Source: Acetobacter nitrogenifigens DSM 23921 = NBRC 105050 (GTDB taxonomy: Bacteria > Pseudomonadota > Alphaproteobacteria > Acetobacterales > Acetobacteraceae). From it: DNA of 64,000 nucleotides. The stretch spans positions 62,001 through 126,000 of the forward strand of contig NZ_AUBI01000002.1 of assembly GCF_000429165.1 (NCBI RefSeq), written 5' to 3'. Positions within the stretch are counted from its first letter, which is position 1; each line of letters starts with the position of its first letter. A program made the position numbers and the translations under genes. The notes under the pieces are model-generated. The model was not told the origin of the DNA and ran no database searches. It worked only from the letters and a program-made list of their open reading frames with translations. Positions 7,220 through 14,019 of the stretch are shown here, piece after piece.

Positions 7220-8254
7220 ATGCCAGAATCTTTCCCCACTCTCGCAGCGCTCCGCGACGCCGCCACATCGCTCTGGTCCGGCGACGCCGAGGCCGAGGCG
7301 AGGGCCATCGCCCGCGACCATATACTGACCAAGCCGCCCGGCAGCCTCGGTCGGCTGGAAAGCATCGCCCGATGGCACGCCCGCTGGCGACGCGGACGGC
7401 CTATGACGATGGAGCGCATCGACGTCATCGTGTTCGCAGGCAATCACGGGGTCGTGGCGCAAGGCGTCTCCGCATGGCCCTCCGCCGTCACGGCGCAGAT
7501 GGTGGGGAATTTCCGCAACGGCGGCGCAGCGATCAACCAGTTGTCGCGCGTCGCAGGCGCAACGCTTCGCGTCGTCGAAGTCGCCGGTCTGGCGCCGACA
7601 AGCGACTTCACGACCGGTCCGGCGATGGACGAAACCGCGTTCCTCGCCGCCGTGGACCTCGGTTACGCCTCAGTGTCGCCGGAGGCCGACCTGCTCTGTC
7701 TGGGAGAGATGGGCATCGGCAACACGACTGTCGCCGCCACTCTGTCCGCCGGGCTGTTTGGCGGAAGCGGGACGGAATGGGCCGGGCGCGGCGCCGGGAT
7801 CGACGACGAAGGATTGGCCCGCAAGGCGCGCGCCATCGACGCGGCGCTTTCACTGCACGGCGGCGTCGCGTCCGATCCTCTGGAAGCCGCACGTAGGCTG
7901 GGAGGTTACGAACTCGCCGCAATCATGGGCGCAACGCTTGCCGCCCGACGCCACGGCGTGCCTGTGCTGCTGGACGGGTTCGTCTGCACGGCCGCCGCCG
8001 CCCCTCTCGCCCGGTTGGCGCCTGACGGACTCGACCACGCGCTGCTGTCGCATCGTTCGGCGGAAGCGGGGCATACACGGCTGGCCGTCGCACTGGGGAT
8101 GGAGCCTCTGCTCGACCTCGGCCTGCGGCTCGGCGAAGCGTCAGGAGCCGCACTTGCCGCGCCGCTCGTGCGGGCGGCTGTCGCCTGCCACGCCGGAATG
8201 GCGACTTTCGATTCTGCTGGCGTCGCTACAGGCGATGACGCCTCTGCGCCATGA
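7220..8254 (+). CDS. cobT: nicotinate-nucleotide--dimethylbenzimidazole phosphoribosyltransferase
   Basis: 344 residues from the ATG at 7220; a TTG further upstream is in frame but less likely. CobT makes alpha-ribazole phosphate, the lower-ligand precursor of cobalamin. Family blocks are LTKPPGSLGRLE (near residue 37), FAGNHGVVAQGVSAWP, NGGAAINQLSR and CLGEMGIGNTTVAATL, with a catalytic Glu in the HGVPVLLDGFV-to-C-terminal part of the fold. It is translationally coupled to cobS (ATGA). Divergent from the beta-lactamase. Confidence 0.93.
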   Translation: MPESFPTLAALRDAATSLWSGDAEAEARAIARDHILTKPPGSLGRLESIARWHARWRRGRPMTMERIDVIVFAGNHGVVAQGVSAWPSAVTAQMVGNFRNGGAAINQLSRVAGATLRVVEVAGLAPTSDFTTGPAMDETAFLAAVDLGYASVSPEADLLCLGEMGIGNTTVAATLSAGLFGGSGTEWAGRGAGIDDEGLARKARAIDAALSLHGGVASDPLEAARRLGGYELAAIMGATLAARRHGVPVLLDGFVCTAAAAPLARLAPDGLDHALLSHRSAEAGHTRLAVALGMEPLLDLGLRLGEASGAALAAPLVRAAVACHAGMATFDSAGVATGDDASAP

Positions 8255-9012
8255 TGCGCGCTGTCCGCGCTGACTTCGCCTGCGGGCTGGGACTTCTCAC
8301 CCGCCTGCCAACGGGGTGGTTGCGGGCGGACGGCACGACCATGTCCATGGCGCGTTCCTCCTGGACATGGCCGCTCGTCGGCGCGTTGATCGGACTGGTC
8401 GGCGGTGCCGCGATGGAGGCGCTGCGCGCGTTTGGCCTGTCGCCGCCTGTCGCCGCCCTGTGCGCGCTGTGCGTCCAGACGTTGCTGACAGGCGGACTGC
8501 ATGAGGACGGGCTGGCCGATGTCGCGGACGGGTTCGGCGGCGGGCGTGATCGGGAACGGAAGCTCGCCATCATGCGCGACAGCCGCATCGGCAGTTACGG
8601 CGCTCTTGCGCTGGTCCTGACGACAATGCTGCGCGCCAGCGCGATAGCCGCGATTCCTGCCGACAGGGTGCTGGCGGCGCTGGTTCTCGCATCGGCGGCT
8701 TCACGCGGCGCGCTGCCGCTCGTCATGACCCTGCTGCCGCCCGCGCGCGAGGATGGGTTGGGACGGTCTGTTGGCAAACCGCCGGTGTTCGTCGTGGCTT
8801 TTGGGCTGGCTGCGCCGCTCGCGTTCTTACTATGTACGCCCAACCCCTTCCACGAGCTTGTAAGCTGGGCCGCATCTATTGCCGCAACCGGAGCAGTCAC
8901 ATTACAGGCACGGCGGCAAATTGGCGGATACACTGGCGACACGCTAGGCGCATCTGTAATAGTTTCAGAGAGCATGAATTTAGTTTCAGAAAGCGCACAA
9001 CTTTTTCGATAA
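8251..9012 (+). CDS. cobS: adenosylcobinamide-GDP ribazoletransferase
   Basis: 253 residues; an integral membrane enzyme joining adenosylcobinamide-GDP and alpha-ribazole to make adenosylcobalamin. Recognised from FACGLGLLTRLP, the metal-binding LTGGLHEDGLADVADGFGGG and the near-terminal GGYTGDTLGAS. Its ATG overlaps the cobT stop. The last 30 or so codons, from about 8920, turn AT-rich, and the end reads VSESMNLVSESAQLFR rather than the hydrophobic final helix usual in CobS. This tail adjoins the AT-rich insert at 9.0-9.7 kb and may have been replaced when that DNA arrived. Function is probably retained because the catalytic loops lie upstream. Confidence 0.9.
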   Translation: MMRAVRADFACGLGLLTRLPTGWLRADGTTMSMARSSWTWPLVGALIGLVGGAAMEALRAFGLSPPVAALCALCVQTLLTGGLHEDGLADVADGFGGGRDRERKLAIMRDSRIGSYGALALVLTTMLRASAIAAIPADRVLAALVLASAASRGALPLVMTLLPPAREDGLGRSVGKPPVFVVAFGLAAPLAFLLCTPNPFHELVSWAASIAATGAVTLQARRQIGGYTGDTLGASVIVSESMNLVSESAQLFR

Positions 9013-9036
9013 AAATTTTCCACTCAGGATCACGCC

Positions 9037-9522
9037 ATGCCTGCACATCAGATTGCGGCCGATAATTCGATATTTTTCCATCTGATTGCAAAGATACTAT
9101 CTCACAAAACTGATTTTTTGACGCTTCTTGTGTCGTTTCTATCGTTGGTCGTATCAGCCATGTCCTGGCGGGCAACCAATGGGCAGATGAAAATTGCGGA
9201 AAATCAATACAAAATATCGTTGTACGAAAAACGAATGGAGAGATTCGAATCTTACTGTAATAAAGTTCAAGAAGTAGCGTCCATTCTTGATCAACCATTA
9301 GCAACGACAGCTCTGAAGGATATCCTTCACGATTGCATGCGTGTTTTTTATAGCCAATTCGAAAAGGACAGCCCTATCGGAATCGCCATCGACGCCTGCA
9401 TGACTTACAATACCATGAATTTATTATACAAAAGAAAATGTTTTTCTTACCAAGAAAGAGAACGCGAAATTAGCGACATCAACAACATTGCAAAAATAAC
9501 CAAAAAAAAGAACAATCAATGA
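9037..9522 (+). CDS. AT-rich hypothetical single-pass membrane protein
   Basis: 161 residues with one clear membrane segment (residues 26-44, DFLTLLVSFLSLVVSAMSW), followed by a soluble helical, charged cytoplasmic part (KISLYEKRMERFESYCNKVQEV looks coiled-coil-prone) and a Lys-rich end. Codon use is AT-rich (many AAA, ATA, TTA), unlike every flanking gene. It is followed by a second AT-rich gene with an ATGA overlap. The layout (membrane anchor, helical stalk, small partner) resembles small accessory or defence-type membrane proteins in general form only; no family is recognised. Probably acquired by transfer. Confidence 0.65.
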   Translation: MPAHQIAADNSIFFHLIAKILSHKTDFLTLLVSFLSLVVSAMSWRATNGQMKIAENQYKISLYEKRMERFESYCNKVQEVASILDQPLATTALKDILHDCMRVFYSQFEKDSPIGIAIDACMTYNTMNLLYKRKCFSYQEREREISDINNIAKITKKKNNQ

Positions 9523-9734
9523 CACAAGATTTAGACTTTCTCTCACAAGAAATAAAATTGATAGGAGATATTTTGATGCAGAACTATAATGAATATCAAA
9601 TTCAAATACTCAACGCTCGTGAGTGGATGCATGAACAGCTATATGTTCCTGACGCACCAAGTTACAAACCTGCGGTGTTTAGAAATTTTATAAACAAAAT
9701 AAAAATGAAAGCAAAATTTCTCAGAAAAAATTAA
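9519..9734 (+). CDS. AT-rich hypothetical small protein
   Basis: 71 residues, starting in an ATGA overlap with the preceding membrane-protein gene, so the two are translated together. The first half is acidic and helical (DLDFLSQEIKLIGDIL), the middle aromatic (YNEYQIQILNAREWMHEQLY), the end strongly basic (KIKMKAKFLRKN). No domain is recognised. It stops 7 bases before the convergent serine hydrolase gene, which returns to the normal high-GC composition, marking the right boundary of the AT-rich insert. Confidence 0.55.
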   Translation: MTQDLDFLSQEIKLIGDILMQNYNEYQIQILNAREWMHEQLYVPDAPSYKPAVFRNFINKIKMKAKFLRKN

Positions 9735-9741
9735 GACTATT

Positions 9742-10947
9742 CTATTTCGCCAAAACATCCACAACCGCATGTGCAAACGCGTTCGAATCCACGGGATCTT
9801 CCATGATCGGCTTGGGCCGCGCCCGTAACTCGACGATCATCGTCTTGCGCGCCGGATTCAGATAGATACGCTGCCCGAAAATACCACGCGCCGAAAAGGC
9901 GCCGTCCGAAAATCCACCGTCACGGTCCGACGTCGGCCACCACATGTAGCCGTAGTCCAGCCGATCGCCGCCCGAAAGCGTCCTTGGACGTCCCGCTTCA
10001 GCAAACCAACCGTCTGGAAGAAGGGATTTTCCGTCGATACATCCGCCATTCAGGACGAACAGCCCAAAACGCGCGAAATCACGAAGAGTCGCGTTCAGGC
10101 CCATGCCCGCCGTCTCCGTACCATCCGCCGCATCGAGCCACCAATGCGCTTCATGCTCCATCCCAAGTGGTTTCCACAGTTTTTCCGAAAGATATTCCGA
10201 CAGCGATCGCCCCAGCGCCGCACGCAACAGATAGCCCATGACGCAGGTCTCGCCCGTGCTGTAATTCCAGACCGCACCGGGTTTCGCCACGCGCGGCAGA
10301 CTCGTCATCAAATCCAGGATCGCGCCGGGACGGCCGGCGGACTGTAGCGCCAGCATCCGGCGACGATCCGATGACGGATCAGTATAGGTCTCGTTCCACC
10401 CGACGCCTGATGTCATTTGCAGGAGATTGCGGACCGACACGCCCTGATAAGCGCCGCCCTTCAACTCTGGAAGGTATTGCTCAAGCATGTCGTCCAGACT
10501 GCCGATCAGGCCATCCTTGATCGCCATGCCGACCAGAGTGGTGCTGACAGACTTGGCGACGGACATGGACGGCCAGAACGTCGTGGGTCCAGCCCCGAGG
10601 TCATAATGCTCCAGAACGACCCGACCTTCATGCGCGATCAGCACCCCCGCAACCCGGTTTAGGGAGAGGTAGTCATAAAAATCGTTTACCTTGCCTGCAG
10701 TCTCCACTTTCAGGCCGAGCAGATTCCGCAACGCGCCGTCATCGTACGCCAGCGACCGCGGCTCGCCGCGCCGGACAACGCGGCATGGCAGAATGTCGCG
10801 CAATGCCGAGAACACCTCGACCTGCCGGTCGGGAGGCAGCGCACCGTCATAAACGCGCGCCAGAAGCTCCGCCTTTCCAGCGTCGCGTTGCTCGATGACG
10901 TTCGCCCACGCTGAAAGAACCGTTGTCGTCACAGCCGTATCGTCCAC
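9742..10947 (-). CDS. serine hydrolase, class C beta-lactamase/esterase family
   Basis: 401 residues of the penicillin-binding-protein-like serine hydrolase family (relatives include class C beta-lactamases, EstB esterases and 6-aminohexanoate-dimer hydrolase). The catalytic SxxK motif is SVAK at residues 129-132, the second motif YSTGE lies in PGAVWNYSTGETCVMGYLL, and DYGYMWW and FGQRIYLNP match the 6-aminohexanoate-dimer-hydrolase-like branch. There is no signal peptide, so a cytoplasmic amide or ester hydrolase is more likely than a resistance enzyme. Substrate unknown. Confidence 0.8.
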   Translation of the reverse strand: MDDTAVTTTVLSAWANVIEQRDAGKAELLARVYDGALPPDRQVEVFSALRDILPCRVVRRGEPRSLAYDDGALRNLLGLKVETAGKVNDFYDYLSLNRVAGVLIAHEGRVVLEHYDLGAGPTTFWPSMSVAKSVSTTLVGMAIKDGLIGSLDDMLEQYLPELKGGAYQGVSVRNLLQMTSGVGWNETYTDPSSDRRRMLALQSAGRPGAILDLMTSLPRVAKPGAVWNYSTGETCVMGYLLRAALGRSLSEYLSEKLWKPLGMEHEAHWWLDAADGTETAGMGLNATLRDFARFGLFVLNGGCIDGKSLLPDGWFAEAGRPRTLSGGDRLDYGYMWWPTSDRDGGFSDGAFSARGIFGQRIYLNPARKTMIVELRARPKPIMEDPVDSNAFAHAVVDVLAK

Positions 10948-11121
10948 AGTTTATTTTGTTACGATATCGGTTTTGTTTTATGGACGCCACCCCGACGACG
11001 CCGCGGAGCGTCACATGGCGCAACCAGCCCCCATCACGCAGACAATGCGTGCAAACCACGAACTTGCAGATGACGGCAAAGACTCATGAACGCTGTGCAA
11101 AGTCGGGAAAGCGCAAAAAAG

Positions 11122-11161
11122 AAAAGGAGGCGGACCGCAACAGCGTTCCGCCTCCTCTTTT
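11122..11161. terminator. GC-rich hairpin flanked by A and T runs
   Basis: A nine-base perfect stem GGAGGCGGA / TCCGCCTCC with flanking AAAA and TTTT forms a strong hairpin with U-runs in either reading. It lies 23 bases beyond the stop of the RidA-like gene (11185) and would end leftward transcription from it. Confidence 0.7.
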
Positions 11162-11184
11162 GAAACGACCTGAATTCGTGACGC

Positions 11185-11634
11185 TTACTTCGGTTTGACG
11201 GCGATGCCCATGACCTCATAGTGAGCGCCGCCCAGGAGGCTTCCGGCCCCGATGAAAGCGCGAGCAGGCATCGGCCCCTTGAAGTAGGTCCGGTAAACGG
11301 CGTTGAACGCCGCAAAATTCTTGAGGTCAGAGGCGAATATCTGCACCCAGACGAGGTCGTCCATCGTCAGACCAGCCTTCTCGACTGTCTTTTTGATGTT
11401 ATCCAGCACGATTTTGGCGCCGGCGGTCGCGTCGAGGGCCGGTTTGCCCGTGGCCGGGTCATGATCAGTGGTGCCGGAGATGTAGAGCGTGTCGCCAGCC
11501 ATGACGGCACTGCTGAACGGCGGAGCGGTCGTGACACTCGCCGGCACCCCCTCAGGAGCGAAATGCTCGACTGTAGCGGCGTGCGAAGCCGTGGAAACCA
11601 GCATTGCAAGAGCGACGGGAGCGACGTAGCGCAT
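11185..11634 (-). CDS. exported RidA/YjgF/YER057c-family protein
   Basis: 149 residues: a signal peptide (MRYVAPVALAMLVSTASHA, cleavage near residue 19) ahead of a complete Rid domain. The Rid core includes the conserved arginine Arg125 in PARAFIGAG, which in RidA holds the carboxylate of 2-iminoacids, and the terminal HYEVMGIAVKP with Glu140. Cytoplasmic RidA hydrolyses reactive enamine/imine intermediates; an exported copy may handle imines produced in the periplasm, where this organism has an amine dehydrogenase, but that link is inference. It is followed by a terminator. Confidence 0.82.
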   Translation of the reverse strand: MRYVAPVALAMLVSTASHAATVEHFAPEGVPASVTTAPPFSSAVMAGDTLYISGTTDHDPATGKPALDATAGAKIVLDNIKKTVEKAGLTMDDLVWVQIFASDLKNFAAFNAVYRTYFKGPMPARAFIGAGSLLGGAHYEVMGIAVKPK

Positions 11635-11782
11635 GATGACCTCGTTTGTGAGAAGCTTCTTTCGATAGCAACGCCTGGGAAATTATTGCGATTCCATTGT
11701 GAAAACAACTCACGCACAGCCCCGGCGCGCCTGAGAGGCCGCAACTCTCCGACAATCATGCAACGAGCACTCTTGCGGCGCC

Positions 11783-12394
11783 TTAAACGGCAGCCTGACC
11801 GCCTGCCCTGTCCTCAGCCCAGCCCCGGACATCGAACGCCCGCATGCCTGCCGCCCGCGCCGCTTCCAGCCCCTCGTCGCTGTCCTCCAGCACCACGCAC
11901 CGTCCGGGGTCCACACCCAGTCCCTGCGCAGCAAGAAGGTAAATTTCGGGATCGGGTTTCGGGTTTACGACATCCTCGACCGTCACGACCTCCGCGAAGG
12001 CCTCCCGCAGCCCGATGGCCGCCAACGATGCCTCGACAACCTCACGCGAACCGCTCGACGCCACGGCCAGCGGCAGGCGGCCGCGCCATTCCCGCGCCAG
12101 CGCGACCACGGGCGTGTTTTCACGCACGGCGTGCAGACGATCGATCACGCCGCGCCGGGCGGCGGAAATGACCGCGTCGTGATCCAGAGCAACGTTGAAG
12201 GCCTTGTCGACGGCCGCCAACAGCATCCGCTCCGCGTAGCCGCCTTTTCCCCTGAACCATTCCGGCGGCAGGTCGATCCCGCCAACCTCAAGCACAGCGG
12301 CGCGCCACGCCGTCAGATAGAGCGGCAAGGTGTCGACCAGCGTTCCGTCGCAGTCGAAAATCAGCGCTGCGACGTCGCCGGAAATTTCAATCAC
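11783..12394 (-). CDS. HAD-superfamily phosphatase (beta-phosphoglucomutase-like)
   Basis: 203 residues from a GTG start at 12394 that overlaps the TGA of the upstream gene (GTGA). HAD motif I is DCDGT (nucleophile Asp14, acid/base Asp16), motif II AVASSGS, and the motif III-IV region contains NPKPDPEIYLLAAQ and VLEDSDEGLEAARAAG. The helical cap (LPLYLTAWRAAVLEVGG) places it with the YqaB/beta-phosphoglucomutase subgroup, cytoplasmic sugar-phosphate phosphatases. It is last in a leftward four-gene glycan operon, so a nucleotide-sugar or sugar-phosphate substrate is plausible. Confidence 0.85.
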   Translation of the reverse strand: MIEISGDVAALIFDCDGTLVDTLPLYLTAWRAAVLEVGGIDLPPEWFRGKGGYAERMLLAAVDKAFNVALDHDAVISAARRGVIDRLHAVRENTPVVALAREWRGRLPLAVASSGSREVVEASLAAIGLREAFAEVVTVEDVVNPKPDPEIYLLAAQGLGVDPGRCVVLEDSDEGLEAARAAGMRAFDVRGWAEDRAGGQAAV

Positions 12395-12861
12395 GGAAAG
12401 GCCGATTTCTGATAGGCGCCGCCGTCGACCAGCTTGCCCAACGGCGCGAACTCCGCGGCGCTGAACGTTTCCGTACGCACTTTCTTCCCGTCCGGCGCCT
12501 CGACGAACACCGTGTCGTTCCAGTCCGCGGCGCTGATCCCGGTCCACAGCGTCAGCGTGATCGGGTCGGACTTGCCGTCCCGCTGGGCCTGAAGCTCCAG
12601 TCGCGCGTCTCCGCTCGAAGGCGGCGTCTGGCTGAGCGGCCCCCACCCGTGCGTGTGGTGTTGAAGCCAGTCGTTCACCGTCGCGATTTCCGCGGCGTTC
12701 AACTGCCGGACGCGCCGCATCGGCCCCACGAAAATTTTCCCGGCCGTGACTTGCGGAAACGTCACCGGCTTGAAATTCGGCAACGCCGCCAGCCAGATGA
12801 CGCTTGCCGTTCCGATGGTGAACACCAGAAAAGCGATGATGAAGACGACTTCTTTCCTCAT
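12391..12861 (-). CDS. small membrane-anchored protein of the glycan operon
   Basis: 156 residues: one N-terminal membrane segment (residues 5-27, VVFIIAFLVFTIGTASVIWLA) and a periplasmic domain of about 125 residues containing AAEIATVNDWLQHHTHGWG and LTLWTGISAADWNDTVF. No family is recognised. It starts 18 bases after the aminotransferase stop and overlaps the HAD gene, so it belongs to the same operon. Confidence 0.7.
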   Translation of the reverse strand: MRKEVVFIIAFLVFTIGTASVIWLAALPNFKPVTFPQVTAGKIFVGPMRRVRQLNAAEIATVNDWLQHHTHGWGPLSQTPPSSGDARLELQAQRDGKSDPITLTLWTGISAADWNDTVFVEAPDGKKVRTETFSAAEFAPLGKLVDGGAYQKSAFP

Positions 12862-12879
12862 GACCCTGACCCCGTCCGA

Positions 12880-14019
12880 TCAGCCGCGCACGGCGGCGAT
12901 CACACGGGCGACCTCCGCGTCCGTCAGTTCAGGCTGAATCGGCAGCGCAAGAATACGCTCGGCCAGCGAGTCTGAAACCGGCAATGTCGCGCCGTCATGA
13001 TGGTCGCGATACGCAGGCTGCCGGTGCAACGGCAGCGGGTAATAGATCGCAGACGGAACGCCCGCCGCTTTCAATCGCTCTTGCAACGCCGCCCGCGCCG
13101 CCGTGTCCGGCAGCAGGATCGCATAGATCGCCCAGGCGCTGACCCCGCCCGGCACACGCGCAGGCACGGTCACGACGTCGCGCAATCCGGCGTCATAAGC
13201 GCAGGCGATTTCCTCACGCCGCGCCAGTTCCGCCTCGAAAAAATCCAGCTTCGCCAGCAGCACCGCCGCCTGCAACGTGTCGAGCCGGCCGTTCATGCCG
13301 GTGCGCAGAACTTCGTACCGCGTGCCACCCTCGCCATGCGTCCGCAACGAACGATACAGCGCCGCGCGCTCCGCATCGTCAGTCAGGATCGCCCCGCCGT
13401 CGCCATAACCGCCCAGCGGTTTGGACGGGAAGAAAGACAGCGTCGTAGCCGTCGCCTCCCGCCCCAGTTTGCGTCCGGCATAGGAGCCGCCGAAGGACTG
13501 CGCGCAGTCGTCGAGCAGGAACAGGTTGTTCTCCGTCGCGATGTCGCGCAACTCGGCCCATGGCGCAGGCTGACCGAACAGGTCGACGCCGACGATGGCG
13601 CGCGGCTTTAGCTTGCCCGCCCTGCGCACGTCGGCAATGCGCGCACGCAGGCTCGCGGGATCGATCTGGAATGTCGCGGGATCGACGTCCACGAAAACCG
13701 GCGTCGCGCCGAGCACAAGCGGCACCTCGGCCGTCGCCGTGTAGGTGAACGCTGGCAAGAACACCGCGTCGCCGCGCCCGATCCCCTCCGCCATCATGAC
13801 GATCTGCAACGCGTCGGTGCCGGAGGACACGCCGACGCAATGTGCGGCGCCAGCGTAGGTCGCGAGTTTTTCCTCCAGTTCCACGACTTCCGGTCCCATC
13901 ACGAAGCGGCAATGCGCCAGCACCGCGTCGATCCGCGCGCGCAGCGCCTCACCCATCCTGCGCTGTTGCGCCGCGAGGTCGAGAAACGCGATGGGGGCCA
14001 ACTCTGACGACGTGCTCAT
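12880..14019 (-). CDS. DegT/DnrJ/EryC1/StrS-family sugar aminotransferase
   Basis: 379 residues, full length. PLP-dependent enzymes of this family aminate keto-sugars bound to UDP or dTDP. The PLP lysine is Lys200 in SFFPSKPLGGYGDGG; DDCAQSFGG (Asp170-171) contacts the cofactor; GVSSGTDAL (63-71) binds the phosphate; MNGRLDTLQAAVLLAKL is the usual C-domain entry. It is directly coupled (ATGA) to the 4,6-dehydratase gene, so it most likely aminates the 4-keto sugar that enzyme makes, giving a UDP-4-amino-4,6-dideoxy sugar. Confidence 0.9.
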   Translation of the reverse strand: MSTSSELAPIAFLDLAAQQRRMGEALRARIDAVLAHCRFVMGPEVVELEEKLATYAGAAHCVGVSSGTDALQIVMMAEGIGRGDAVFLPAFTYTATAEVPLVLGATPVFVDVDPATFQIDPASLRARIADVRRAGKLKPRAIVGVDLFGQPAPWAELRDIATENNLFLLDDCAQSFGGSYAGRKLGREATATTLSFFPSKPLGGYGDGGAILTDDAERAALYRSLRTHGEGGTRYEVLRTGMNGRLDTLQAAVLLAKLDFFEAELARREEIACAYDAGLRDVVTVPARVPGGVSAWAIYAILLPDTAARAALQERLKAAGVPSAIYYPLPLHRQPAYRDHHDGATLPVSDSLAERILALPIQPELTDAEVARVIAAVRG

